Part shown: positions 33,824-43,346 of the stretch, piece by piece | Numbering within the stretch: the first letter of the stretch is position 1 | Layout: every line of letters starts with the position of its first letter | Source: G965197555 sp965197555 | GTDB taxonomy: Bacteria > Chloroflexota > Dehalococcoidia > Lucifugimonadales > UBA3495 | NCBI GenBank assembly: GCA_965197555.1 | Contig: OZ240213.1 | Location: forward strand, 496,001 to 560,000 | Reading direction: 5' to 3' | DNA length: 64,000 nt | The notes under the pieces: generated by a model | Seen by the model: only the letters and a program-made list of their open reading frames with translations | Told to the model about the DNA's origin: nothing | The model's database searches: none | Made by a program: the position numbers and the translations under genes

Positions 33824-34618
33824 GATGTAATCAAAAATCATGTCGTAATACTTGATGCGATGAGGAACACCGGTGATGTAGGGATGAGTGGAGATAGCCA
33901 TAACTCGCGCGCTCTCCGACCCTTCTCGGTACAGAGTGTCGAACTGGTCCCGAGCCCGGTTGAATATCTCTTCTGAACTGTGGTGTTGGATCAAATAGAT
34001 CGGTATGTCGTTAAGCTCCACCGTGTAGGGGATCGCCACCAATCGGCCGTTCCTAACCTTCATCTCGTAAGGCTGGTCGTCATTACACCAATCGCATAGG
34101 TACTCGATCCCTTCCTCCGCCAGAATGTCCGGGGTATCAAAAGTCTCTGCCAATCCGGGTCCCATCCAGCCCCGCGGGGCCTTTCCGGAGAATTCTTTGA
34201 TGGTGTTAATGGTCCGCTGGATAACCTCCCGCTCGTCCGGCTCGACGTTGATCACCCGCTGGATGAACCCGTGGGCCAGTATCTCCCAGTCCGCGTCCAA
34301 GCTTTCTCGGACCAACTGAGGGTAGCTGAGACACACCGAAGCGTTAAGGCTGACCGTCGCGCGGATGCCGTGGCGGTCCAGTACCTGCTTCAAGCGCCAG
34401 TAACCGACCCTCAGCCCGTAGTCGAACCAACCGAAGTTGGGAATGTCTGGAATGGTGGCAACCCCCTGTGGGGTGGGCAGCACCGTCCGGGCCATGGGCT
34501 GGTTGATGTCCCACTCCTCCACGTTGATGATGGGCCACACCGCGATCCTAGCATTGCCCGGTAGCTTCAACGGCTCCCGGTGAAATATTGGGGAGTATTC
34601 AGCCCGCGGATTGGACAT
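33752..34618 (-). CDS. Polysaccharide deacetylase/PuuE-like hydrolase, paralog 1
   Basis: A 288-residue NodB-homology hydrolase of the cytosolic (PuuE allantoinase-like) branch, with no signal peptide. Landmarks shared with two further copies in the window are PLKLPGNARIAVW at the start, FGWFDYGLRVGYWRLKQVLD, ILAHGFIQ, GWMGPGLAETFDTPDILAEEGI, CDWCNDDQPY, IPYTVELNDIP and ISTHPYITGVPHRIKY. These supply the probable metal His and Asp residues. Substrates could be N-acyl or ureido compounds rather than chitin. ATG 34618 with AGGAGGG upstream is preferred over an ATG at 34741. The last 72 bases are duplicated on the other side of the adjacent island. Confidence 0.86.
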   Translation of the reverse strand: MSNPRAEYSPIFHREPLKLPGNARIAVWPIINVEEWDINQPMARTVLPTPQGVATIPDIPNFGWFDYGLRVGYWRLKQVLDRHGIRATVSLNASVCLSYPQLVRESLDADWEILAHGFIQRVINVEPDEREVIQRTINTIKEFSGKAPRGWMGPGLAETFDTPDILAEEGIEYLCDWCNDDQPYEMKVRNGRLVAIPYTVELNDIPIYLIQHHSSEEIFNRARDQFDTLYREGSESARVMAISTHPYITGVPHRIKYYDMIFDYIRQFEGVVFMTGSEILDWYNAAAK

Positions 34619-35207
34619 CGTCCCTCCTGTCAGGGTCAGCGAGGTCTTAAATTCTTCAAACTCGTATTCGGAGTGGGGTGAAGGATGAGCCCAAGCCATC
34701 CATCTCCGTCTGACGGATAGTCCCCTAAAGCCGCAAGGCAATCAAACCGATAAGGTGGCTATATTCAGGGACTGGCTAATTCTACCCGTGGAGTCTATGC
34801 CAGGCAACAGACAAGGTGAGGGCTGCGGGACCGCCAATCGGCATGAGGATCGAGGTGGTCCCCATCAGGGCTTTCAATTTTCGCCCTAGCGCCAATTTCC
34901 TCGCTCACCCTGAGCGTGTCGAAGGGCTCACCACGAGCGGATGGTGTGTTCCCGTTTGGCCTGAGCTTGTCGAAGGACGGGATGTTAAGAGCCGTTAGTG
35001 CAGCCGGAACTTTGGCGGACCAGTGGTTCGACAAGCTCACCACGAGCGGAACCTCACATAATTTCCGAGAACGAAAGAGCCTTGTGATCCCATGGGAGCC
35101 CTGGTTTCATCATCTGAGCCGCTGATGTCTAATGAACTCACCGCATAGCGTAGCCGTCATCCGGTTGGCCGATGGGGGATAGGTGTGCGATGAGGCGGTG
35201 GGGTCAC
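34619..35207. repeat. Intergenic region with dispersed repeats
   Basis: No gene is supported. Units of the CTGAGCTTGTCGAAGG family occur at 34901-34940, 34951-34981 and, in reverse orientation, 35023-35050. They are followed at about 35053-35080 by a degenerate copy of the TTCATTTTCGG element seen at 28467 and 51165. Reading frames here (FDKLR and FDTLR words) are by-products of the repeats. Confidence 0.7.
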
Positions 35208-36101
35208 TTAAAGCAGGTCGCGGCCGATGGTCAACCAGTAGAAAACGATGTAGGTGCCTGCCACCACCATAAATGCCGATGCGATGGGCTGTATGTAAGG
35301 GAGTGCCCTTCGCATCATGCCGACCATGGTCCCTTTGAACAACGCCATGCCCAGGGTTAGAGCCATGATTACAAGACCCATGCCCAGTGCGTAGAGAAAG
35401 AAATTACTTACCACGGATTGAGGGCTTAACCCCGCAGCGCCAATTCCCACAACAGACAAGAATATAGGTAGTGTGCAGCTCAAAGACGCCGTTCCGTAGC
35501 TCAACCCGAACATGAAGTATCCTTTGACACGCACCTGCCCAGGGTTTCCCATGCGACTGGCTGCCCGGGCGGCCAGTCCGGTGTACAATTTACCTCCTCC
35601 CACCATCCAGGCCCCCAGGATGACCAGCACCAACCCGATTATGAGGCCAAGCCATGGGACGACTTCCTTAACGAAGGACGCACCCACCCCAATGACTCCA
35701 CCAACCACGCCAAACAGCACTACGAAACCAGCGGCGACAACTCCCCCGACTAACAGTGCCCTACTGAGCCGCCGTACAGGGGTGCGGCCCTCCGAACCAG
35801 GCTCGTTGGCCCCAAGGTAAAGCCCTAGGTAAGCGGGGAGCATGGCGAATCCGCAGGGGTTCACCGCAGATGCCATGCCGGCGGCTAGGGCAAATAATGC
35901 TGAAGCACCTATCAAGCCCCCCAAGAAAGTGCCCGAGCTACCCGATAGACTCTCGACGAAACGGTTTACTCCGTCGACGCCACCACCATTGCCTAGCAGG
36001 GCTGCGCCCACAAAGGCCAGCGCCAGGGCAGCGCCGCCTACCAACACAGGCAACAAAAGCCCACGCCATAGGTTCACTTCCTTTAGCCTGATCTCAAGCA
36101 C
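35208..36101 (-). CDS. CcdA/DsbD-type thiol-disulfide transmembrane protein
   Basis: A 297-residue integral membrane protein with about seven hydrophobic segments. NPCGFAMLPAYLGLYLG near residues 82-98 and SLSCTLPIFLSVVG near 210-223 carry the two redox cysteines of the CcdA/DsbD central domain, in the usual first and fourth core helices. The family moves reducing equivalents across the membrane for cytochrome c assembly or protein disulfide reduction. That fits the c-type cytochromes encoded later in the window. An extra N-terminal helix (LLLPVLVGGAALALAFVGAA) precedes the core. Start GTG 36101 is uncertain. Confidence 0.85.
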   Translation of the reverse strand: MLEIRLKEVNLWRGLLLPVLVGGAALALAFVGAALLGNGGGVDGVNRFVESLSGSSGTFLGGLIGASALFALAAGMASAVNPCGFAMLPAYLGLYLGANEPGSEGRTPVRRLSRALLVGGVVAAGFVVLFGVVGGVIGVGASFVKEVVPWLGLIIGLVLVILGAWMVGGGKLYTGLAARAASRMGNPGQVRVKGYFMFGLSYGTASLSCTLPIFLSVVGIGAAGLSPQSVVSNFFLYALGMGLVIMALTLGMALFKGTMVGMMRRALPYIQPIASAFMVVAGTYIVFYWLTIGRDLL

Positions 36102-36320
36102 CGATTGGGGAACTCTCCTGGACGGTTGCCAACTTATATTTTACGCCCCCGGGCATCCAACGGTTTTGTGTATTAACTGGCATCAAGCCAAATTCGTCGG
36201 TAACTTTGATGCCTTCGGAACTGCAGAGACGTGTCAAACTCTGGTCGCTGGGGATAGGAAGAGGCAAGGCATTCCATGGGGATGCGCGGGGGTGGGATGC
36301 CTAAGGCGGCGTAGCCAGCG

Positions 36321-37250
36321 TCAAGCGGAGGGCAGTTTGGCTTTCTCAAACATACCGATTGGAGCCAGGCCCTTGAAAAGCTCCGGGTGCATCGCCTCGG
36401 CAAGGCCTTCCAAAACATCTACCACCCGAGGCCCATGGCGGCTGGGTATACGCCCGTCGAACAGGTAGACTTGGTCTTGCTGCACCGCGGACAGAGCGGA
36501 CCAGCCGGGAACAGCGGGCAACCGTTCCTCCGCCTCACGGGCGGTGCGGAGGGGATCGAAGGCACAGGGCATGACCATTACGTAGTCGGGTTGGTAAGCC
36601 AGCACTTCATCCCAACCTAATTCTCTCGACTTGCCCCATTTTTCAGCAAGTCCCTCGGAGCCGCCAGCAATTTCCACCAACTCCGGCACCCACTGCCCGG
36701 TGTTACGAAGAGGCTCCAGCCAGTCGATGCAGAATACCTTGGGCTGTTGCTCGACCTCGACCAATGCGTCTGCTACGTATGCCACCCTACGGCGTAACCG
36801 GCCAACCACATCGTCACCGCTGCTGGCTGCGTCGGCCGCTCGGGCGATGTTCAAGATATTTTGGAAGATATCCGCCAGACTGGCGGGGCGGATGGTCACT
36901 ATGTTGGGGGTGTAGTCTAGAACTTTCGCCGCGGTCTCGAAAACCGAGCCGCTTCCGATGGCACATACTTCGCAAAGCTCTTGGGTGATAATCAAGTCGG
37001 GGTGAAGCTCCCGCAGCAATTCCCCGTTTATCCAGTAGAGCGGGTTATTGTTTGCCCGCGCTTGCTGGATAATGCCGTCGATCTCGGTGCTGCTAAGGTG
37101 AGTGATTTTGCGTATGCTCTGGCTGACCACCGGTTTGGTCTGGGCTTCATCCGGAAAGTCGCAGCTATGGGAAACTCCCACTAGACTGTCGCCCAATCCC
37201 AGGGCGTACACCATCTCCGTGGCGCTGGGGAGCAATGAGCAGATACGCAT
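36321..37250 (-). CDS. BtuF-like cobalamin/Fe-siderophore binding protein without signal peptide
   Basis: A 309-residue protein of the periplasmic-binding-protein-type (TroA/BtuF) fold: MRICSLLPSATEMVYALGLGDSLVGVSHSCDFP at the start, DLIITQELCEVCAIG near 105-120, PKVFCIDWLEPL near 185 and QPDYVMVMPCAFDP near 235. No secretion signal or lipobox precedes the fold, as in many stand-alone cobalamin-binding annotated proteins. It may therefore act in the cytosol or be released by another route. A role in corrinoid handling would suit the B12-dependent mutase in this genome, but no BtuC/D neighbours are present. Confidence 0.84.
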   Translation of the reverse strand: MRICSLLPSATEMVYALGLGDSLVGVSHSCDFPDEAQTKPVVSQSIRKITHLSSTEIDGIIQQARANNNPLYWINGELLRELHPDLIITQELCEVCAIGSGSVFETAAKVLDYTPNIVTIRPASLADIFQNILNIARAADAASSGDDVVGRLRRRVAYVADALVEVEQQPKVFCIDWLEPLRNTGQWVPELVEIAGGSEGLAEKWGKSRELGWDEVLAYQPDYVMVMPCAFDPLRTAREAEERLPAVPGWSALSAVQQDQVYLFDGRIPSRHGPRVVDVLEGLAEAMHPELFKGLAPIGMFEKAKLPSA

Positions 37251-37443
37251 ATGCTAAAATTTCTCCTTGTAGATACCAGAAGTATAGGTACAGGGCATCC
37301 GAGATATCAAGCGGTCGCATCTTGTGCTGACCGGCGGGACGTCAGCCACTGTCGTTCCGATTGCTCTGTCAGTCGGGCCGTTGATTGATGCCTATTTGTG
37401 CCGATGCTACGATTTTAAGGGGCGAATCGAAGAGGTTTCAGGC

Positions 37444-38331
37444 ATGGCCAAGATTCTGGACGGGGCAGCGCTGGCCAAGGAGATCCGGGGCGAGGTAACC
37501 ACCGGCGTCCAAGAGATGCAGCTAAAACACGGGGTGACTCCCGGGTTGGCAGCGGTCCTCTTGGGTGAAGACCCAGGATCAGCCATCTATGTTAGAAACA
37601 AGCGGCGCGCCTGTGCGGAAGTAGGAATGTACAGCGAGACCTTCGAGAGACCCTCTTCCGTGGCCCAAGGCGAGGTCCTGGAACTGGTCGACCAACTGAA
37701 CCGTGACGCGCGGTTTCACGGGGTTCTGGTTCAGTTGCCGTTGCCGAACCAGCTTGATGAGAGTGAGGTCATCGAGGCGGTCAGCCCTGCCAAAGATGTT
37801 GACGGCATCCACCCCTTAAACGCGGGCCGCCTCTTGCAGGGCCGTCCCCGTTTCGTCCCGGGGACGCCGGCGGGCATCCAACAGTTACTGCTTAGGAACG
37901 GTTACAACCCCGAGGGTTGTAACGTAGTGATCTGCGGCAGAAGCGATATCGTCGGCAAGCCCTTGGCTGCTCTTTTAATGCAGCGCCGTCAGGGCGCCAA
38001 TGCAACCGTGACCGTTTGTCACACCCGCACCAAGAATCTTTCCCAGTTAACCAGTCAGGCCGATATTCTGGTTGCCGCCATGGGCAGTCCTCGGGCCATC
38101 ACCGCGGATATGGTCAAAGAGGGAGCTGTGGTCATCGATGTTGGAATCAACCGAGTTGAGGACCCGACCCGCAAACGGGGATACCATCTGGAGGGAGATG
38201 TCGATTTCGAGGCGGTGGCCCGGAAAGCAGCCGCTATCACTCCCGTTCCCGGTGGCGTGGGGCCGATGACCATCGCTATGCTGCTGGTCAACACTCTGAG
38301 CGCTGCCCGCATTAGCATCCATGGCCATTAG
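37444..38331 (+). CDS. folD: Methylenetetrahydrofolate dehydrogenase/cyclohydrolase
   Basis: A 295-residue bifunctional folate enzyme converting 5,10-methylene-THF to 10-formyl-THF. Catalytic Tyr49 and Lys53 lie in YVRNK, VLVQLPLPNQL and SPAKDVDGIHPLNAGRL bind substrate, GRSDIVGKPLAALLM binds NADP, and TPVPGGVGPMTIAMLL closes the fold. ATG 37444 starts the conserved MAKILDG; a frame reaching back to 37324 has no FolD sequence. It is divergent from the BtuF-like gene and followed by queA. Confidence 0.96.
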   Translation: MAKILDGAALAKEIRGEVTTGVQEMQLKHGVTPGLAAVLLGEDPGSAIYVRNKRRACAEVGMYSETFERPSSVAQGEVLELVDQLNRDARFHGVLVQLPLPNQLDESEVIEAVSPAKDVDGIHPLNAGRLLQGRPRFVPGTPAGIQQLLLRNGYNPEGCNVVICGRSDIVGKPLAALLMQRRQGANATVTVCHTRTKNLSQLTSQADILVAAMGSPRAITADMVKEGAVVIDVGINRVEDPTRKRGYHLEGDVDFEAVARKAAAITPVPGGVGPMTIAMLLVNTLSAARISIHGH

Positions 38332-38400
38332 AGCGCTCAACCTTCAGCAAGAATTCTACTAATAGGCTGAGGCCGTTGGCTGACCGACAAATATTCATCA

Positions 38401-39483
38401 ATGCGCACCAGTGACTTCGATTACCACCTGCCCCCGGACCGCATTGCTCAAGTGCCTTTGGAACCCAGGGATTCCTCCCGCCTAATGGTCCTGGACCGGG
38501 TCTCCGGAAGAACAGAGCATAAGCGGTTCCGTGACATCGTCGAGTACGCCCTACCCGGTGACGTCATGGTTTTCAATCAGAGCCGGGTCATACCAGCTAG
38601 GCTCCATGGCCGCAGGGAGGACACCGGGGGCAAGGTCCAGGTTTTGTTGTTACGCAGTGAGAGTCCGGGCGTATGGCAAGCGTTGGCGCAGCCGGGAAGA
38701 AGACTCAGGCCCGGCACTTGGATCAAGGTCGAGCCGCCCCCGGAGCAGCGAGAACAACCATCGAGCCAGGGACATAGCTCGTCCCAGGATCGTGAGCTAA
38801 AGCTGGAGATACTGGAAACGAAGGCCGACGGCGTCAAGGTGGTCCGCTTCTCAGGCGACGAGGACATCGAGAGTTTCGGGCAAGCCCCTCTACCGCCCTA
38901 CATTCACACTCCTCTGCACGACCCGGAGCGCTATCAAACGATTTACTCCCGCCAACCGGGCAGCGCGGCGGCCCCCACAGCGGGCCTACATTTCACCCAG
39001 GGGTTGCTGGAGGATTTGTCCGCCAGAGACGTGGAACTGGCCTTCGTCACCCTTCACGTCGGACTGGACACCTTCAGACCGGTCCAAGTGGAGGACCCGG
39101 CGGAGCACAGGGTCCACTCGGAGTACTTCGAGCTCTCTTCCGAATCGGCAGACCTAATAAACCGCGCCAAACAAAGGGGCAATCGAGTGATCGCGGTGGG
39201 TACTACTTCGGTGCGGGTGCTGGAGTATGCGGCCTCCCTTTCCCCGGCGGCTGAGTTCCATGCCCTCGAACCCACATCCGGGTGGGCAGACCTTTTCATC
39301 TTCCCTGGCTACCGGTTCCGGGTGGTGGATGCCTTGTTAACCAACTTCCACTTGCCTAAGTCTTCGCTACTGATGCTGGTGTCAGCCTTCGCGGGGTCAG
39401 AGGTGATCCTCAAGACTTACCAGGAAGCGATTGACCTTCAGTACCGCTTCTACAGCTTCGGGGACGCAATGCTGATCTTGTAG
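38401..39483 (+). CDS. queA: S-adenosylmethionine:tRNA ribosyltransferase-isomerase
   Basis: A 360-residue QueA. It adds the cyclopentenediol ring of queuosine to tRNA using SAM. DFDYHLPPDRIAQVPLEPRD at the N-terminus (split DFDYHLPP and DRIAQVPLEPRD), YQTIYSRQPGSAAAPTAGLHFT in the centre, HVGLDTFRPV, and FIFPGYRFRVVDALLTNFHLPKSSLLMLVSA near the end are diagnostic. It begins about 70 bases after folD and may be co-transcribed. The other queuosine genes are not in the window. Confidence 0.96.
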   Translation: MRTSDFDYHLPPDRIAQVPLEPRDSSRLMVLDRVSGRTEHKRFRDIVEYALPGDVMVFNQSRVIPARLHGRREDTGGKVQVLLLRSESPGVWQALAQPGRRLRPGTWIKVEPPPEQREQPSSQGHSSSQDRELKLEILETKADGVKVVRFSGDEDIESFGQAPLPPYIHTPLHDPERYQTIYSRQPGSAAAPTAGLHFTQGLLEDLSARDVELAFVTLHVGLDTFRPVQVEDPAEHRVHSEYFELSSESADLINRAKQRGNRVIAVGTTSVRVLEYAASLSPAAEFHALEPTSGWADLFIFPGYRFRVVDALLTNFHLPKSSLLMLVSAFAGSEVILKTYQEAIDLQYRFYSFGDAMLIL

Positions 39484-39570
39484 GTGGGAGTGGCTGATAA
39501 GGTTACCAACGAAGCCTGCTGCCGCTTTTTCCGGTACCAACAAGTTGCTACGCTAAGAAACTGGCACAAC

Positions 39571-39936
39571 TTACGGCAACTGCAGCAGTTGCAAAACATT
39601 CCCATCCGGGTCTTTGAAAGTGGCGACCCAACCCCCCCAGTGCTCCTGTTCGGGCGGGCGGATAAACTCCACGCCTTCTCCTTGAAGCCGTTGATACTCC
39701 TGGCTGATGTCGTCCACTCCAAAGTTGGCCATGACCCGGTACGGGTCAAGAGATTGTCCTTGGACCTCGCCGTGCAACCCAAGGTTGAACCGGAACTCTC
39801 GGAACCCTCCGAACTCGAAAGCGATAAAGTCGTCGTGCCGGGCGTGCAACGGCAAACGCATGGTGTCATGGTAGAAGTGGAACATCCTGCCCAGGTCGTC
39901 GGTCCACAGCGTTAGCCCAATTACCCCGGTGATCAT
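39571..39936 (-). CDS. VOC-family protein
   Basis: A 121-residue vicinal-oxygen-chelate protein. It opens VIGLTLWTDDLGRMFHFYHDTMRLPL, has MANFGVDDISQEYQRL at mid-length and ends in TFKDPDGNVLQLLQ, the usual closing strand with the metal Glu position occupied by Gln. That may mean altered or absent metal binding. Function unknown. It follows the fur gene on the same strand but is separated from it by a strong terminator, so it is probably expressed independently or by read-through. Confidence 0.82.
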   Translation of the reverse strand: MITGVIGLTLWTDDLGRMFHFYHDTMRLPLHARHDDFIAFEFGGFREFRFNLGLHGEVQGQSLDPYRVMANFGVDDISQEYQRLQGEGVEFIRPPEQEHWGGWVATFKDPDGNVLQLLQLP

Positions 39937-39989
39937 ATTCGTCTCCCGGCAAAGCGGCGGTTAGTGTCCGGCTATCGTTGACGGCGAGC

Positions 39990-40015
39990 AAAAAATCCCC
40001 CTTCGAGAAGGGGGA
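39990..40015 (-). terminator. Intrinsic terminator of fur
   Basis: On the minus strand TCCCCCTT-CTCG-AAGGGGGA (40015-39996) forms an 8-bp stem with a 4-base loop and is followed by six T residues (39995-39990). It lies 46 bases after the fur stop. This is the clearest Rho-independent terminator in the window. Confidence 0.85.
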
Positions 40016-40060
40016 CAAAGGGAACCCAACCGGTGCTGAGAACTTTCCTAGACCAGGGAA

Positions 40061-40513
40061 TTACACCTGGGAGGGTTGTTCCTGACGCTTTCGGGCGGCG
40101 CAGCGGGGACACCATCCGTAGAAGTCCACTCTCTGCCAAGCAACCTCAAACTCGGCCTCGCTGGATATACGGCTTCGCAGCCTGGCTACCGCCTCGTGTC
40201 CGGCGTCAGCGTCCATCACGCTTTCGCACTCGATGCACACCAGGTTGACGTGGGGCTCTTTGTTGGCTTCGTAGCGCGACATGCGCTGGAAGGGCAACTC
40301 CTGAACGAACCCGCTTTTTTCCAGGACTCCCAAAGTCGAGTAAATAGTGGCCAGGGTCATCGATGGGAAATGGTCCCGGACCCGTTCATAGATTTGCTGG
40401 ACCGTAGGATGGTCTGTGGAGTTGAGCACTGTTTCGGCGATGGCGAGCCTTTGGGGTGTCACCCGAACTGACCACTGCCGCAATTGTTCAACCAGTTGCT
40501 GCCGTGTGAACAT
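40061..40513 (-). CDS. Fur-family transcriptional regulator
   Basis: A 150-residue Fur/PerR-type regulator. The winged helix occupies residues 1-80 (RVTPQRLAIAETVL, TLATIYSTLGVLEKSGFV). HVNLVCIECESVMD carries His88, Cys93 and Cys96, and WCPRC carries Cys135 and Cys138, making the structural zinc site. It senses iron, peroxide, zinc or manganese; which one is not decidable from these residues. The start has CGGAG upstream. Downstream it ends at a strong terminator. No Fur-box target is evident nearby. Confidence 0.9.
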   Translation of the reverse strand: MFTRQQLVEQLRQWSVRVTPQRLAIAETVLNSTDHPTVQQIYERVRDHFPSMTLATIYSTLGVLEKSGFVQELPFQRMSRYEANKEPHVNLVCIECESVMDADAGHEAVARLRSRISSEAEFEVAWQRVDFYGWCPRCAARKRQEQPSQV

Positions 40514-40764
40514 GAGAGCTCCGGGGGGCCTGCGAGGTCTTGAGCACGATGACCAATGGGATAGTTACACGAATCAATCGAATTTCCACCTACTATAACC
40601 GGATTCCGGCAAGGTAGCAAGCCCTTAACCGGTGGTCTGGTACCGGAACAGAATAGAGCAGTTGTAGTAAAGCCCAGCAATAGGGCTTGGCCTCTTCCGT
40701 TCATGGCGGAGGGTTTATACTCACCTTGAATGTCGGTGAGGGGTGGGATATTCTGGAAATCCGC

Positions 40765-40853
40765 GGAGAGATGGCTGAGCGGACGAAAGCGCCGGTCTCG
40801 AAAACCGGTATACCTTCTGGGTATCGTGGGTTCGAATCCCACTCTCTCCGCCA
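40765..40853 (+). tRNA. tRNA-Ser (anticodon CGA)
   Basis: A class II tRNA with a long variable arm. The acceptor GGAGAGA (40765-40771) pairs with TCTCTCC (40843-40849). The anticodon loop CTCGAAA has CGA at 40799-40801, with stem CCGGT/ACCGG. The variable arm (TATACCTTCTGGGTAT) forms its own hairpin, and the T arm is GTGGG-TTCGAAT-CCCAC. The discriminator G is followed by encoded CCA. Confidence 0.95.
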
Positions 40854-40886
40854 TGTTAGCTGGGCGGGCGCGACAGCGCAGGTTTG

Positions 40887-41165
40887 CTATTCCAGCAATT
40901 CAATCTCAGTGAACCGTATTTCTTTTTTGCTGAGGTTGAAAACGTTATGTTCCACACCCTTCTGCCGGGCGTAGGCCCCGCCCATCTCGGTAGCAGTCTT
41001 GGTCGAGTTGCCCGCGGGGTCCACGATGGTGAGTTCGCCACCGGTCAAGGGCACCACAACATAGTCGTATTGGTGGGTGTGGTGCCCGGTAGCCTCGCCG
41101 GGAGGCAGCCGCCATTCGGTCACTCTTACGCGCTCGGTTTCAGCTTTTAATATCGACTGAGTCAT
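40887..41165 (-). CDS. Small cupin-domain protein
   Basis: A 92-residue single-domain cupin: WRLPPGEATGHHTHQYDYVVVPLTGGELTI contains the G(X)5HXH(X)3-type metal motif (HHTHQYD), and GVEHNVFNLSKKEIRFTEIE the second His strand. Short stand-alone cupins bind a metal and act as dioxygenases, isomerases or sensors. The role is unknown. It lies just after tRNA-Ser on the opposite strand, divergent from typA. Confidence 0.78.
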   Translation of the reverse strand: MTQSILKAETERVRVTEWRLPPGEATGHHTHQYDYVVVPLTGGELTIVDPAGNSTKTATEMGGAYARQKGVEHNVFNLSKKEIRFTEIELLE

Positions 41166-41389
41166 TTCTGATTACATCTGTTAGAGGTTGTGGTTTCTTT
41201 CGGGCGATTGCTCTCATGTTGAGGATGCGCCTAACCACTTAAGGCGTCATTCGTAAATGCGTCCATGGGACGGCAGCTAGTCCACCGCACCGGGCAACGG
41301 AATGCTATCATGGATTTGACTCGCCAGCACCGTTCAAGCCGGGTATTTGTTACCAACCCGTTGTGAGGAACTTCATCACCTGGAGCATC

Positions 41390-43231
41390 ATGGAAAACCA
41401 CGCCAACCATAGCGTCCGCAACTTGGCCATCATTGCCCACGTGGACCACGGCAAGACCACTTTGGTGGATGCCTTATTGAAGCAGAGCCAGGTCTTTCGT
41501 GCCAACCAGCAGGTTGGCGAGCTAATCATGGACACCAACCCTCTGGAACGAGAAAGAGGCATTACCATCCTGGCTAAGAACGCCTCTATCACTTACAAGG
41601 GAGTTAAGATCAACATCATCGACACCCCGGGCCATGCAGACTTCAGTGGTGAGGTCGAGCGCATCATGAACATGGCCGACGGCTGCCTCCTGTTGGTTGA
41701 CGCAGTTGATGGGCCTATGCCCCAGACCACCAGCGTGCTGAGGACCGCTCTAAGCCAGAATGTCACCCCCATGGTAGTTATCAACAAGATCGACCGGCCT
41801 GAGGCTCGGGTCGCTGTAGTGGTTGACTTAGTGCAGGATCTATTCCTGGAGTTGGCTACCAAGCCGGAGCAGCTAGACTTCCCTGTCATATACTCCTCAG
41901 CCCGCTATGGCCACGCGGTAAGCGACCTGGATTCCGAGCCCAAAGACATGCAGCCCCTGTTCGACGCAATACTGGAATATGTCCCGCCTCCGGCAGGAGA
42001 CCCGGACGCGCCCCTCCAGATGTTGGCGGCTGCACTGGATTACGACAACTACCTGGGACAAGTGGCCATTGGCCGGGTATTTCGTGGCACTATCCGCTTG
42101 GGCGACCAAGTAGCCCTCTTTAGCCTGGGGAACCAGACCTCGTATCATAAACTGGAGCGAGTGTTCGTATTCAGCGGCGTGGAACGCTTGGAAGTACAGG
42201 AGGCCCAGGCCGGGGATATTGTGGCGGTGACTGGCGTAGAGCATGTGTCCATAGGCGACACCATCGCCGCACCGGAAGGCGCTGAAGCACTGCCTACCAT
42301 CGAGATCGACGAGCCAACCGTAAAAATGACCTTCGGCGTCAACACATCGCCCTTTATGGGCAAAGAGGGCACTCACTCCACGTCGCGGATGCTCCATGAA
42401 AGACTGGTTAACGAGCTCCGGACCAACGTCAGCCTCCGTGTGGAGACCACCGACGCATCCGACGTATTCTTGGTTTCTGGGCGCGGCGAGTTGCACCTGT
42501 CTATCTTGGTCGAAACCATGCGGCGGGAGGGGTTCGAGTTCCAAGTATCCAAGCCCGAACCGGTAACCAAGGCTATCGATGGAAAGGTCCACGAGCCTTA
42601 CGAGCAGCTAAATATAAGCACCCGAGACGAGTATATCGGCCCGCTATCTGATTACTTGTCAGGCCGTTTGGCCCAAATGGTGCACATGGCTTACGATGAT
42701 GCAGGCAACGTGAACCTGGAATATCAGATCCCCACCCGGGGACTCATCGGCTTCACCTCCTTTTTCCTGCGCACGACTCGGGGCAACGGGGTGCAGAGCA
42801 GCGTATTCACCAGCTACCAGCCGATGGAGGGAGACGTAAAGTCGACCAACACCGGAGTGCTGGTGGCCTGGGAGCCCGGAGTCGCTGCAACCTACGGACT
42901 GTTAAACGCTCAGGGGAGGGGCGAGACTTTCATCGACCCCGGCACCCCGGTGTACGAGGGTATGATAGTAGGCATGCACCGGCGTGAGGGAGACATTCCC
43001 ATTAACGTGTGCAAAGAAAAGAGACTGACCAACATGCGCTCGTCCACTGCCGATGTAACCAGGCGGCTCAACGCTACTGTCCGTATGAGTCTGGACGAAG
43101 CATTGGACTTTATCGTCGCCGACGAATTGGTGGAGGTAACGCCGCAAAACTTCCGCATGCGCAAGAAAGAGTTGTCCACTGCAGGCCGCTCTCGCCACCG
43201 GGCTGCTGCCGCCAGGGAGCGGGCCAATTGA
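41390..43231 (+). CDS. typA: Ribosome-associated GTPase TypA/BipA
   Basis: A 613-residue translational GTPase. G1 is AHVDHGKTTL at about residues 16-25, G2 ERERGITI, G3 DTPGHADF and G4 NKIDRPEA. Then come domain II, the EF-G-like domains III and V, and the BipA-specific C-terminal domain (LTNMRSSTADVTRRLNATVRMSLDEALDFI). It acts in 50S assembly and stress adaptation. I place the start at ATG 41390, preceded by CTGGAG; an ATG at 41363 adds nine non-conserved residues. Confidence 0.96.
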   Translation: MENHANHSVRNLAIIAHVDHGKTTLVDALLKQSQVFRANQQVGELIMDTNPLERERGITILAKNASITYKGVKINIIDTPGHADFSGEVERIMNMADGCLLLVDAVDGPMPQTTSVLRTALSQNVTPMVVINKIDRPEARVAVVVDLVQDLFLELATKPEQLDFPVIYSSARYGHAVSDLDSEPKDMQPLFDAILEYVPPPAGDPDAPLQMLAAALDYDNYLGQVAIGRVFRGTIRLGDQVALFSLGNQTSYHKLERVFVFSGVERLEVQEAQAGDIVAVTGVEHVSIGDTIAAPEGAEALPTIEIDEPTVKMTFGVNTSPFMGKEGTHSTSRMLHERLVNELRTNVSLRVETTDASDVFLVSGRGELHLSILVETMRREGFEFQVSKPEPVTKAIDGKVHEPYEQLNISTRDEYIGPLSDYLSGRLAQMVHMAYDDAGNVNLEYQIPTRGLIGFTSFFLRTTRGNGVQSSVFTSYQPMEGDVKSTNTGVLVAWEPGVAATYGLLNAQGRGETFIDPGTPVYEGMIVGMHRREGDIPINVCKEKRLTNMRSSTADVTRRLNATVRMSLDEALDFIVADELVEVTPQNFRMRKKELSTAGRSRHRAAAARERAN

Positions 43232-43346
43232 GTCTAGTCAGACTGGAAATCCCCCCTTGCGTTATCGTTCTGGCTCCTCTTAGATGCAAATCTAGCTAAA
43301 AGTTGTCGTCTTGGGCAACAAGCCCTGGTCTCACTTTCGATAGAGG

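Noticed and set aside
34795..35043. Open frame containing FDKLR and FDTLR words
   Set aside because: These words come from translating the CTGAGCTTGTCGAAGG repeats. No start signal or family is present.
40459..40854. A minus-strand reading frame starting MAERVGFEPTIPRRYTGFRDRR over tRNA-Ser
   Set aside because: It is the antisense translation of the tRNA-Ser gene, a well-known false protein in databases. The tRNA cloverleaf explains the sequence fully.
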